Positions 1 through 7,397 of a stretch of 11,554 bases of DNA are shown one piece after another. Made by a program: the position numbers and the translations under genes. Position 1 is the stretch's first letter. Every line of letters starts with the position of its first letter. The stretch comes from an uncultured Moraxella sp. (lineage in GTDB: Bacteria; Pseudomonadota; Gammaproteobacteria; Pseudomonadales; Moraxellaceae): positions 1 through 11,554 of the forward strand of contig CALJUC010000165.1 in NCBI GenBank assembly GCA_937975585.1. Reading direction: 5' to 3'. Under the pieces are notes generated by a model that did not search any database, was not told the DNA's origin, and worked only from the letters and a program-made list of their open reading frames with translations.

Positions 1-698
1 TGGAGAAGACCTTTTAGACCATCTGACCACAATCGACGGATTTGGCTAAAATACTCATCGTCACGGTCAATACGTCTGCCCACAGGGGATATCAACATAT
101 CATTGTGATAAACCACCAAATCAATCGGCATCCCCACTGATAAATTAGACCGAATCGTCGAATCAAACGAAATCAATATCGTATGAATCGCTTCTTGAAG
201 TGTTGATTGATAGCTCATCGAACGATCCAAAATAGGCTTGCCGTATTTCATTTCACCGAGTTGAAAGTACGGCGTATCTTGAGTGGCACGAATACAGTTA
301 CCTTCCGGATAAATCATGTAGAGTTCAGGGGGCTGCCCTTTAATCTGACCGCCTAACATAAATGAACTGGTAAAGCTGGTGGGCTGCTGTGCTAACACTT
401 GAGCGCGGCTAATAACCCGACGCACACATTCACCAATCAGCTGTGCTGCATCAAATACGGTAGAAACAGTGTGCAAATTGGGGATAACACCTTGGTTAAT
501 ATCCTGCTGTAGTTGGACGAAGACGGCTTGCGAGGTAGCTAAATTTCCTGCTGTTTGTAACACCAAAAACCGCTCACCCTTGACACCAAATTGATACAGC
601 TTGCGAAAGGTTGAGATATGGTCAATACCAGCGTTGGTACGCGTATCACTCGCAAATACCATACCAGTCTGTAAACGAATCGCCACACAATAAGTCAT
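1..698 (-). CDS. Anbu proteasome-type peptidase, C-terminal end missing
   Basis: This reading frame is open from the ATG at 698 to the window edge and gives 232 complete codons, so only a short C-terminal piece is missing if the protein has the usual Anbu length of about 240-250 residues. The N-terminus (MTYCVAIRLQTGMVFASDTR, followed by TNAGIDHISTFRK) is typical of Anbu, the bacterial proteasome/HslV homologue of the Ntn-hydrolase fold. Thr2 directly follows the initiator Met. Counting it as Thr1, Asp17 and Lys32 lie where the proteasomal catalytic Asp and Lys are expected, so no propeptide seems to be needed. A GGQI turn (about residues 115-118) and a late SPVGRRID motif are also visible. 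The gene lies 69 bp after the transglutaminase gene and is last in the visible operon. Anbu is cytoplasmic and oligomeric; its natural substrate is unknown. HslV is less likely because the N-terminal motif differs and no hslU is adjacent. Confidence 0.9.
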   Translation of the reverse strand, partial: MTYCVAIRLQTGMVFASDTRTNAGIDHISTFRKLYQFGVKGERFLVLQTAGNLATSQAVFVQLQQDINQGVIPNLHTVSTVFDAAQLIGECVRRVISRAQVLAQQPTSFTSSFMLGGQIKGQPPELYMIYPEGNCIRATQDTPYFQLGEMKYGKPILDRSMSYQSTLQEAIHTILISFDSTIRSNLSVGMPIDLVVYHNDMLISPVGRRIDRDDEYFSQIRRLWSDGLKGLL

Positions 699-707
699 GG
701 ATGAATG

Positions 708-713
708 CTCCTT
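708..713 (-). promoter_or_regulatory. Shine-Dalgarno site of the Anbu gene
   Basis: Read on the minus strand, AAGGAG lies 9 bases before the ATG at 698. This strong site fixes the Anbu start and suggests Anbu is translated independently, unlike the overlapping transglutaminase gene upstream. Confidence 0.75.
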
Positions 714-767
714 ATAAATCTTGAGATAATGCGATTACCGCTGTTTATTCAAACGATACATGATTGT

Positions 768-1568
768 TTAGGATACTTTAGTGACCATCACTTGGCTAAA
801 TAAATTTTCATAGCCGCCGCCAATTCGCATTCCTCGTACAGGCGCTGCATCCAAATAATCGCGTCCAACCGCGACGTATACATGTTCGCTTGGGGTAAAT
901 TTTTGATTAGCCACATCAAAGGTGTACCAATGTCCATCTAACCATACCTCTGCCCATGCATGACTTGCTAAATGATTATTATACGCATCATATAGATAGC
1001 CTGAAACATAACGCGCTGGTAAGCCAATATCCCGAACACAGGCCATGAACACATGGGTATGATCTTGGCAAACACCGACTTTTTGTGCAAAGGCTTGTGC
1101 CGCGGTTGTGCCAACATGGGTCTGATGACTGGTGTATGGCATCATTTTAAGTAAGGCAGCGGCAAAGTGTTGTAATTGCGGCAAGCTATCTAAAGTTGGG
1201 GATATATTCGCTAAATAAGGTTGAGCAAAATCACGCATGGTCATATCACATGTTGTCAGGTCTGTCGGCAAGGTATATAACAGATAGGGTACTTGCAACG
1301 AATCCTCAACATAAGCGGTACTCGGGTCGATTTCAATTACGCCCGAAGCCTGTATCTGTAAATCAGTATGGGGTTCATTGCGATTGACCGTGAGCCAAAT
1401 ATTGCCAAAGCCATCTCGTTGTTGTTGTGCCAGTGAGGGTAGCATGATATTCCACGAATGGATGGTTTGGTGGGCTAGTGTCATCGGGGTCATACGGATA
1501 TATTGCACGGTCGATTGCGCAAGTTCGGTATAGGCGTAGTTGGTTTGATGGGTAATTTGTAGTTTCAT
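768..1568 (-). CDS. Transglutaminase-like cysteine peptidase family protein
   Basis: The product has 266 residues. The N-terminal part, from MKLQITHQTNYAY to about residue 85, matches the bacterial transglutaminase N-terminal beta domain. The papain-fold core follows, with a likely catalytic triad of Cys167 in GVCQDHTHVF, His203 in SHAWAEVW and Asp218 in YTFDVAN. The common form of the last motif is FDPTN; here it is FDVAN, but the Asp is kept. The closing segment VAVGRDYLDAAPVRG is also typical of the family. No signal peptide is seen, so it should act in the cytoplasm, probably as an amidase, peptidase or transpeptidase rather than a classical protein cross-linker. The start overlaps the stop of the upstream ATP-grasp gene as ATGA, implying translational coupling. 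In this gene neighbourhood it is thought to process the product of the ATP-grasp ligase. The exact reaction is unknown. Confidence 0.88.
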   Translation of the reverse strand: MKLQITHQTNYAYTELAQSTVQYIRMTPMTLAHQTIHSWNIMLPSLAQQQRDGFGNIWLTVNRNEPHTDLQIQASGVIEIDPSTAYVEDSLQVPYLLYTLPTDLTTCDMTMRDFAQPYLANISPTLDSLPQLQHFAAALLKMMPYTSHQTHVGTTAAQAFAQKVGVCQDHTHVFMACVRDIGLPARYVSGYLYDAYNNHLASHAWAEVWLDGHWYTFDVANQKFTPSEHVYVAVGRDYLDAAPVRGMRIGGGYENLFSQVMVTKVS

Positions 1569-3667
1569 TGTGATACGCCTTCAGACAGACTGGCCATGAG
1601 TGCTTGGTTAAGTTGCCAATAGGTTTGAGTATCATTGGACTGGTGTAATTGGTTAATTAAACGAGTGAGCGCTTGCCACGGTGCTTGCGGTGGAAGTTCT
1701 TTTGCTAATATTACCAAGTCTCCTATAACGGCATGTCGTGGTTGTTGGGTGAGTATCTTGTTATGCAAGTCCTCAATCAACATACCTAGCTGCCAAAATA
1801 AACGCACGTTAGGGTCTTCTTGTTGCATCGCAGCATTACAATGCTGTAATTGCTCAGGTATCTGATAAGAATCCTTTGAATTTGAATCAAGAAAATGCGG
1901 TAGTAAGTGATATAAATTTACCGTCTCAGGATTGAGTAAACTTTTTAAAGTTTGTACATTATCTTCAATCGCAGTTAGCGTCTGTGGTATCCAATGCTGT
2001 TTTAGGTCAGCGATAACATTAGCTTGATTGGAGGTGGGATTTAGACCGAGGTTTTTTACCAAGGTAGTAATTTGTTGTTGGTCGAATGCTTGCGTTTGCA
2101 ACTCACTAATCAGCGCTTGATAATGGGCTAAACGTTTACCATAGCGGCCTAACCAAACCAGATTATTGGCTTGTGAGAGCAACAATAATGGGATGGTACC
2201 AATAGGGTCTGTTGGTTGCATAGATTGATTAAAGTCGGCAGCAGGGGCTTGTATGCTGTCATCAATAACCCATGTATCTTTGACCCCGCCACCTTGTGAG
2301 GAATTCACCACAAGTGAACCTTCGACCATCGCCACTCGCGTCAGGCCACCAGGGATAACGTCTATCTGACCGTCACCATGTGACAAGATAAACGGGCGTA
2401 AATCAATATGACGTGGTGCAATCCCTTGACCGACAAAGGTGGGATTGGTAGAAAGCGAAATCGTGGGCTGAGCGATAAAGCGTTTTGGGTTAGCCAAGAT
2501 GCGTTCACGGTAGCGTGTGATCTCATCACGGCTAGCAGTGGGGCCAATCAACATACCATAGCCGCCTGAGCCTTGGGTTTCTTTGACCACTAACTTATCA
2601 AGATTGGCCAATACATAGTCAAGCTGTTTTGGGTCACGACATTGGTAGGTTTCAATATTGGGTAAAATCGCATCTTCACCCAAATAAAACTTAATCATCT
2701 GTGGCACATAGGGATAAAGACTTTTGTCATCGGCCACACCGGTACCCGGTGCATTGGCAATCACCACGTTACCCGCCCGATACGCACTCATAAGCCCCGC
2801 GATACCCAATATTGAGTCTGCACGAAAGGCCAATGGATCCAAAAACGCGTCATCAATACGGCGATAAATCACATCCACTTGTTGTTTGCCAGTGATACCT
2901 TGGACATAGACTTTATTGTTTTCCACCAATAAATCATAGCCATGGACTAACGGCACATTCATCTTGCGCGCCAAACACACATGTTCATAATACGCACTGT
3001 TAAATCGGCCTGGCGTCAAGACAACAATCTGTGGGTTAGCTTTTTTACTAGCCGTAGCAAGGCTCGCTTTTAAGCGTGTTGGATAATCTAGCACATCCAA
3101 TACATTGTATTGGTTATACACCTCACTCAACAACTGCTGAGAAATAGCACGACTTTCTAACAAATAAGACACGCCAGACGGTGTGCGCAAGTTATCTTCA
3201 AGCACACAAAATTGACCTTCTGTATTGCGAATCAAATCAATCCCACTAATATGCGCGTATACAGGGTTGTCCAGTGCTATATCAATCATCCAAGGCTCAT
3301 ACGCCTCATTGGCAAAGACTTGTTCGGCAGGAATAATGCCAGCTTTGACAATCGCTTGCTCATGATAAATATCATGTAAAAACGCATTGAGAGCGCGAAT
3401 ACGCTGTGCGCAGCCACGTTCGATATGGCGCCATTCTGATAAACTTAATACACGTGGAATGATATCAAAAGGAATGGTGCGTTTTGTATTGTCAGCATCG
3501 TCATAGACAGTAAACGTCACACCTTTGTGATACAATATATCGCCCGCTTGGTCATTAAAATCGGCAAGCTTATGGTTATTTGTTTTTGCTAGCCAATCAC
3601 CAAGCTTTTTTGCAAATGGTCGATAAGTGCCATCCTCGAATTGTAATTCATCAAAACTGGGTCGCAT
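1565..3667 (-). CDS. Circularly permuted type 2 ATP-grasp protein fused to a short alpha-E-like domain
   Basis: The product has 700 residues. Residues 1 to about 475 form a complete circularly permuted ATP-grasp ligase, shown by EDNLRTPSGVSY (157-168), YRRIDDAFLDPL (268-279), AYRAGNVVIANAPGTGVADD (295-314), the glycine-rich loop KETQGSGGYGM (362-372), DLRPF (422-426), PGGLTRVA (439-446) and NSSQGGGVKDTWV (455-467). Such enzymes are predicted to join a carboxylate to an amine with ATP. From about residue 493, LLLLSQANNLVWLGRYGKRL resembles the start of alpha-E (DUF403) proteins. The helical tail is only about 208 residues, against roughly 310 in stand-alone alpha-E proteins, and the usual ERAE-type acidic motifs are lost. 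In many genomes these two parts are separate neighbouring genes. A Shine-Dalgarno sequence, GAGGA, lies 4 bases before the ATG. This is the first gene of the minus-strand operon. The natural substrate is unknown. Confidence 0.88.
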   Translation of the reverse strand: MRPSFDELQFEDGTYRPFAKKLGDWLAKTNNHKLADFNDQAGDILYHKGVTFTVYDDADNTKRTIPFDIIPRVLSLSEWRHIERGCAQRIRALNAFLHDIYHEQAIVKAGIIPAEQVFANEAYEPWMIDIALDNPVYAHISGIDLIRNTEGQFCVLEDNLRTPSGVSYLLESRAISQQLLSEVYNQYNVLDVLDYPTRLKASLATASKKANPQIVVLTPGRFNSAYYEHVCLARKMNVPLVHGYDLLVENNKVYVQGITGKQQVDVIYRRIDDAFLDPLAFRADSILGIAGLMSAYRAGNVVIANAPGTGVADDKSLYPYVPQMIKFYLGEDAILPNIETYQCRDPKQLDYVLANLDKLVVKETQGSGGYGMLIGPTASRDEITRYRERILANPKRFIAQPTISLSTNPTFVGQGIAPRHIDLRPFILSHGDGQIDVIPGGLTRVAMVEGSLVVNSSQGGGVKDTWVIDDSIQAPAADFNQSMQPTDPIGTIPLLLLSQANNLVWLGRYGKRLAHYQALISELQTQAFDQQQITTLVKNLGLNPTSNQANVIADLKQHWIPQTLTAIEDNVQTLKSLLNPETVNLYHLLPHFLDSNSKDSYQIPEQLQHCNAAMQQEDPNVRLFWQLGMLIEDLHNKILTQQPRHAVIGDLVILAKELPPQAPWQALTRLINQLHQSNDTQTYWQLNQALMASLSEGVSQ

Positions 3668-3777
3668 TCTGTCCTCATTGTTTATTTTTATTTTTCATTA
3701 AGCCATATTGGTATGTAAGTTAATACAATAAAACTGTTTTGATATCGCTAACTGCGTATGCGTGTTGGTGGAAGGGC

Positions 3778-3786
3778 TGTGGATAA
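3778..3786 (-). promoter_or_regulatory. Single perfect DnaA box
   Basis: The plus strand reads TGTGGATAA, the complement of the consensus DnaA box TTATCCACA. It lies about 240 bp upstream of the gyrB start. I found no second close match, so this looks like a regulatory or titration site rather than a replication origin. A chance nine-base match remains possible. Confidence 0.45.
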
Positions 3787-3893
3787 CTTTGGGGGTAATG
3801 CGTGTCATAGCTTGCCCGCCACAAACATGACATTAATAGAGGAAAAAACCAGATTTTGCTTGACTAAACAGTGGTTATAAAGCCTGATAAAAC

Positions 3894-3922
3894 ATGACTT
3901 TTTGCCCAAAATTTGTTAAAAT
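3894..3922 (+). promoter_or_regulatory. Candidate gyrB promoter
   Basis: ATGACT (3894-3899) and TAAAAT (3917-3922) are separated by 17 bases and match the sigma-70 -35 and -10 consensus at 4 and 5 of 6 positions. Transcription would start near 3929 and leave a leader of about 100 bases before the gyrB ATG. A TTGACT at 3860-3865 is a better -35 but has no good -10 at the right distance. Confidence 0.4.
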
Positions 3923-4018
3923 AAACGCTTTAATTTTTGCCAAAAACAGCACGCAAAACCTATCGAATTAGCCGTGGTTTTACGCAATTTTTTGGTAAAA
4001 ATCATATCGATAAATAAC

Positions 4019-4022
4019 GGAG
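4019..4022 (+). promoter_or_regulatory. Shine-Dalgarno site that decides the gyrB start
   Basis: GGAG lies 5 bases before the ATG at 4028. The frame also opens further upstream with a GTG at 3974, but that start has no ribosome binding site and would add 18 residues (MVLRNFLVKIISINNGAV) unlike any GyrB N-terminus I know. The ATG at 4028 is therefore preferred. Confidence 0.65.
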
Positions 4023-4027
4023 CGGTC

Positions 4028-6502
4028 ATGTCAGACACACAACCTATCAGCGATAATAACACCGAACCCCGTAAGCAAAATAACGATTATGGGTCAGACA
4101 GCATCCGTGTACTAAAAGGTCTTGAAGCGGTACGCGTACGTCCGGGGATGTATATCGGTGATACCGATGATGGTACGGGCTTGCACCACATGGTATTTGA
4201 AGTCGTCGATAACTCGATTGATGAAGCCTTAGCCGGTCATTGTGATCAAATCGACATCGTGATTCATGAAGATGAATCAGTCAGCGTGCGCGACAATGGT
4301 CGCGGTATTCCGGTTGATATTCACCCAGAAGAGGGCGTATCAGCGGCAGAAGTTATTATGACTGTCCTGCACGCCGGTGGTAAATTTGATGACAACAGCT
4401 ATAAAGTATCAGGCGGCTTGCATGGCGTGGGCGTATCAGTAGTTAACGCTTTATCAAAAAAACTACAACTCGACATTTGGCGTCAAGGTTATCACTATAG
4501 CCAAATTTATGCCGATGGTGAGCCACAAGGCAGCATCGAAAAACTTGAAGCCACTGAAAAAACTGGCACTCAAGTGCGTTTTTACCCAAGCGATGAGATT
4601 TTTACTGGGACGATTTTTGATTACGAAATTTTGGCAAAACGCTTACGTGAGTTGTCATTCCTAAACTCTGGCGTGCGTATCGTATTGACTGATGAGCGCC
4701 AAGACAAACAGCATGAATTTGAACACGCGGGCGGTTTGGCCGAGTTTGTAAGCTATATCAACGCTGGCAAAAACGGTCTGAGCGACGTATTTCATTTCAA
4801 TACCGAAAGCGATGATGGCATTGGTGTTGAAGTGGCACTGCAATGGACAGATAGCTACAACGAAAAAGTGTTAACCTTTACCAATAATATCCCACAACGG
4901 GATGGTGGTACCCATTTATCAGGTTTCCGTTCAGCCTTGACCCGTGGCCTAAACAGCTACATGGAACGCGAAAACTTGATGAAAAAAGAGAAGGTCGCGG
5001 TTACCGGTGATGATGCGCGTGAAGGCTTGACCGCGATTGTGTCAGTCAAAGTGCCAGACCCAAAATTCTCTAGCCAAACCAAAGATAAACTCGTATCAAG
5101 CGAGGTCAAATCTGCGGTTGAGTCTGCGATGGGTGATAAGTTTAACGAATACTTATTAGAAAACCCAAATGCTGCCAAAGCGATTGCCGGTAAGATTATT
5201 GATGCCGCGCGTGCGCGTGAAGCTGCTCGAAAAGCGCGTGAATTAACGCGTCGTAAGACCACGATGGATATTGCGGGTTTACCGGGTAAACTGGCCGATT
5301 GCCAAGAAAAAGACCCAGCCTTATCTGAGCTGTACTTGGTGGAAGGTGACTCTGCGGGCGGTTCAGCCAAACAAGGCCGTAGCCGTAAAACCCAAGCAAT
5401 TTTGCCACTTAAAGGTAAAATCCTCAACGTTGAACGTGCGCGCTTTGATAAAATGATTAGCTCTGCCGAAGTTGGCACGCTGATTACGGCATTGGGTACG
5501 GGTATTGGTAAAGAAGAATATAATCCAGATAAACTGCGTTACCACAAAATCATCATTATGACCGATGCGGACGTGGATGGCTCGCATATTCGCACCTTGT
5601 TATTGACCTTCTTCTTCCGTCAAATGCCAGAATTGGTCGAACGTGGCAATATTTATATCGCGCAACCACCACTGTATAAGGTCAAAAAAGGTCGTCAAGA
5701 ACTGTACTTAAAAGACGATGAAGCGTTAAAAGCGTATTTATTATCGTCAACGATTGATGAAACGCAGCTGCATTTATCGGAAGATAGCCCTGCTATCAAT
5801 GGTCAAGCGCTTGAAACCTTGCTCAACAACTACAACCAAACCCAAATTGTCAAAAATCGCTTACAAATCAAATACCCAGCGGTGGTTTTGGACGCGTTAG
5901 CGACTTTGCCGAAGTTGGATATTGAGTGCGTGTATGATGAAGCCGCAATGCAAGCATGGGCCGAACAAGTCAAAGCCAAGTTAGATGAGATTGCGAGTAA
6001 TTTTAATCCAACCATTAGCCTAGAGCGCTTTGAAAAACAAGAAGGCGAGGTTACCAAGGCGTATTATTTACCGCGTATTACCATCTATATCCATCAGTTA
6101 CCGCACAGCTATTTGTTGGATACCCAATTTATTGGCTCTGGTGAGTATAATCGCTTACACCGCTTAACGGCATTGTGGCAAGACACTTTATCAGATAGCG
6201 CTTATATCGCGAAGAATGATAAAAAATACCCAATCCCAGATATGGCGTATCTATGGCAATCGGTCATGGCAGAAGCGCGCCGTGGTTTGGCAATTCAGCG
6301 TTATAAAGGATTGGGCGAGATGAATGCGGATCAGTTGTGGGAAACCACAATGGACCCTGAAAACCGTCACATGCTTCAAGTCACGATTGAAGATGCCATC
6401 GCAGCTGACCATTTATTCACTTGCTTGATGGGGGATGATGTGGAACCACGCCGCGCCTTTATCGAAGAAAACGCTTTAAGTGTCACAAACCTGGACACAT
6501 AA
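4028..6502 (+). CDS. gyrB: DNA gyrase subunit B
   Basis: GyrB is the ATPase subunit of the A2B2 DNA gyrase that introduces negative supercoils. The product has 824 residues from the ATG at 4028, slightly longer than the 804 of E. coli. The GHKL ATPase domain shows Glu58 and Asn62 in FEVVDNSIDEAL, RDNGRGIP (88-95) and SGGLHGVG (128-135). The TOPRIM domain shows EGDSAGGSAKQGR (439-451) with Glu439, and TDADVDGSH (512-520) with Asp513, Asp515 and Asp517. A long insert in the C-terminal half (about 560-735) is the form found in Gram-negative bacteria, and QRYKGLGEMN (757-766) closes the tail. Asp441 and Lys462, which correspond to E. coli Asp426 and Lys447 of the quinolone-resistance region, are wild type. 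The gene stands alone here, not beside dnaA, dnaN or recF, and ends at a hairpin terminator. Confidence 0.98.
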   Translation: MSDTQPISDNNTEPRKQNNDYGSDSIRVLKGLEAVRVRPGMYIGDTDDGTGLHHMVFEVVDNSIDEALAGHCDQIDIVIHEDESVSVRDNGRGIPVDIHPEEGVSAAEVIMTVLHAGGKFDDNSYKVSGGLHGVGVSVVNALSKKLQLDIWRQGYHYSQIYADGEPQGSIEKLEATEKTGTQVRFYPSDEIFTGTIFDYEILAKRLRELSFLNSGVRIVLTDERQDKQHEFEHAGGLAEFVSYINAGKNGLSDVFHFNTESDDGIGVEVALQWTDSYNEKVLTFTNNIPQRDGGTHLSGFRSALTRGLNSYMERENLMKKEKVAVTGDDAREGLTAIVSVKVPDPKFSSQTKDKLVSSEVKSAVESAMGDKFNEYLLENPNAAKAIAGKIIDAARAREAARKARELTRRKTTMDIAGLPGKLADCQEKDPALSELYLVEGDSAGGSAKQGRSRKTQAILPLKGKILNVERARFDKMISSAEVGTLITALGTGIGKEEYNPDKLRYHKIIIMTDADVDGSHIRTLLLTFFFRQMPELVERGNIYIAQPPLYKVKKGRQELYLKDDEALKAYLLSSTIDETQLHLSEDSPAINGQALETLLNNYNQTQIVKNRLQIKYPAVVLDALATLPKLDIECVYDEAAMQAWAEQVKAKLDEIASNFNPTISLERFEKQEGEVTKAYYLPRITIYIHQLPHSYLLDTQFIGSGEYNRLHRLTALWQDTLSDSAYIAKNDKKYPIPDMAYLWQSVMAEARRGLAIQRYKGLGEMNADQLWETTMDPENRHMLQVTIEDAIAADHLFTCLMGDDVEPRRAFIEENALSVTNLDT

Positions 6503-6554
6503 TATCTGATACGATAGCTAATTTAGCTTATATTGGCATATTGCCTAGGTAATG

Positions 6555-6584
6555 ATGACAATTGACATAACAAGGTGGGATAAT
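6555..6584 (+). promoter_or_regulatory. Candidate mntP promoter overlapping the gyrB terminator
   Basis: ATGACA (6555-6560) and GATAAT (6579-6584) are 18 bases apart, each matching the consensus at 5 of 6 positions. The -10 lies inside the terminator hairpin of gyrB. A start near 6591 would exclude the rising arm of the hairpin, so the new transcript would not fold into it. I saw no manganese riboswitch (yybP-ykoY type) and no clear MntR site in the short leader. Confidence 0.35.
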
Positions 6585-6600
6585 ATTCCCACCTTTTTTT
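6572..6600 (+). terminator. Rho-independent terminator of gyrB
   Basis: AAGGTGGGA (6572-6580) pairs over 9 bp with TCCCACCTT (6587-6595) around a 6-base loop, and the second arm runs into a tract of seven T. It lies 70 bases after the gyrB stop. Confidence 0.88.
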
Positions 6601-6645
6601 ACATGTTTAAAATATTACCAAGATTAATTTAGATGGATAGATTTT

Positions 6646-7224
6646 ATGATTGAGTTATTGTTACTCGCCCTTGCCTTGTCGATGGACGCTTTCGCTGTAT
6701 CTATCGGTTTGGGCGCAAAGCACCATAATCAGACGCTAAAAATCTCACTGATGGCAGCGATATACTTTGGGGTATTTCAAGGCGTAATGCCGCTAATTGG
6801 TTACCTTGGTGGTCGTTCAGTGCTTGGGTTTATTGCCCAGTTTGCGCCTTGGGTTGCCTGTATTATCTTGGTCGGTCTAGGCGGAAAAATGCTGTATGAG
6901 GCGATTAAAGGTGATGATGATGAGGATAATGAAACCGATGCCCTAGAATTAGCTAATACATCTGAACTTGCCCTAACTCATAAAACTATGGTTACACTTG
7001 CAATTGCGACCAGTATTGATGCGATGGCAGCAGGCTTTACCTTGAATTTATTATCAGTCAATGCATTTGTGGCGTGTTTGGTGATTGCCATCGTGACAGG
7101 TATCTTTAGTTTTGCAGGTGTATTCTTGGGGAAACAATCAGGTACTTGGTTAGAGAGCAAAGCAGAAATCTTTGGTGGGCTAGTATTGATTGGTATTGGT
7201 ATTAAGATGGTATTACCTTTCTAA
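6646..7224 (+). CDS. mntP: Manganese efflux pump of the MntP family
   Basis: The product has 192 residues, close to the E. coli MntP length of 188, and is an inner-membrane exporter of Mn(II). It is made of hydrophobic segments at about 1-22, 33-53, 60-85, 113-133, 137-161 and 173-191, giving six membrane helices. The two halves repeat a motif with a membrane Asp: LSMDAFAVSIGLG (11-23, Asp14) and TSIDAMAAGF (122-131, Asp125). These are the metal-path signatures of the family (formerly DUF204). The central cytoplasmic loop carries an acidic run, DDDEDNETD (90-98), which may sense or attract cations; that is inference. The Shine-Dalgarno sequence is weak (GGA about 11 bases upstream). The gene lies alone between the gyrB terminator and a repeat element. 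Confidence 0.93.
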   Translation: MIELLLLALALSMDAFAVSIGLGAKHHNQTLKISLMAAIYFGVFQGVMPLIGYLGGRSVLGFIAQFAPWVACIILVGLGGKMLYEAIKGDDDEDNETDALELANTSELALTHKTMVTLAIATSIDAMAAGFTLNLLSVNAFVACLVIAIVTGIFSFAGVFLGKQSGTWLESKAEIFGGLVLIGIGIKMVLPF

Positions 7225-7227
7225 CTC

Positions 7228-7333
7228 TATAGTCTTTTAAATTCAATTTAATACTGCGTCAAACTCATTTACTGTACTACTTGTACTAGCTGCAATCGTT
7301 TTCCTTGCTTTGAAATGAATTTATTTGACTATA
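7228..7333. repeat. MITE-like element with imperfect terminal inverted repeats
   Basis: The left end reads TATAGTC, four bases, then AAATTCA (7228-7245). The right end (7316-7333) is its reverse complement at 15 of 18 positions. The 70-base interior carries no gene and includes a short inner inverted repeat, GTAC-TACTT-GTAC. The ends also allow a reading with a TA duplication outside TAGTC...GACTA, as left by IS630/Tc1-type transposases. Position, size and ends fit a miniature inverted-repeat element or REP-like repeat. Only one copy lies in this window, so repetition in the genome is not shown. Confidence 0.45.
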
Positions 7334-7346
7334 AAAATAGTAAACT

Positions 7347-7378
7347 AAAAAAGACCTTCACAATGGAAGGTCTTTTTT
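7347..7378. terminator. Bidirectional terminator between mntP and the glycine-zipper gene
   Basis: Six A followed by GACCTTC (7347-7359) pairs over 13 bp with GAAGGTC followed by six T (7366-7378), around a 6-base loop. A and T tracts on either side let it work on both strands. It ends mntP from the left and the 444-residue gene, which stops 20 bases away, from the right. Confidence 0.9.
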
Positions 7379-7397
7379 AATTTTAAGTAGTTATTGT

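Larger units (their letters stand above)
3668..4027. other. Divergent intergenic region between the ATP-grasp operon and gyrB
   Basis: This 360-bp AT-rich stretch separates two divergently transcribed units and must hold both promoters. It contains one perfect DnaA box, a candidate gyrB promoter and the Shine-Dalgarno sites of both genes. No convincing promoter was found for the minus-strand operon. A 40-codon plus-strand frame at 3758-3880 has no ribosome binding site and is not called. Confidence 0.6.

Noticed and set aside
1375..1635. 86-codon minus-strand frame over the transglutaminase/ATP-grasp junction
   Set aside because: It overlaps two well-supported genes in another frame and shows no domain.
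3758..3880. 40-codon plus-strand frame upstream of gyrB
   Set aside because: It has no Shine-Dalgarno sequence, no recognisable motif, and covers the DnaA box and the promoter region.
3974..4027. GTG start giving an 842-residue GyrB
   Set aside because: No ribosome binding site and an N-terminus unlike GyrB; the ATG at 4028 has GGAG at proper spacing.
3668..4027. Replication origin
   Set aside because: Only one DnaA box, no box cluster, and no dnaA or dnaN nearby.
4957..5478. 173-codon minus-strand frame opposite gyrB
   Set aside because: It lies fully antisense to a clear GyrB coding region, has biased low-complexity composition and no ribosome binding site; it is a shadow frame.
6516..6528. 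Small palindrome AGCTAA-T-TTAGCT after gyrB as an operator
   Set aside because: It matches no known operator I recognise and short AT-rich palindromes are common by chance.
6503..6645. Manganese riboswitch (yybP-ykoY) before mntP
   Set aside because: The space is mostly taken by the gyrB terminator, and the remaining 45 bases are too short and lack the conserved loops.
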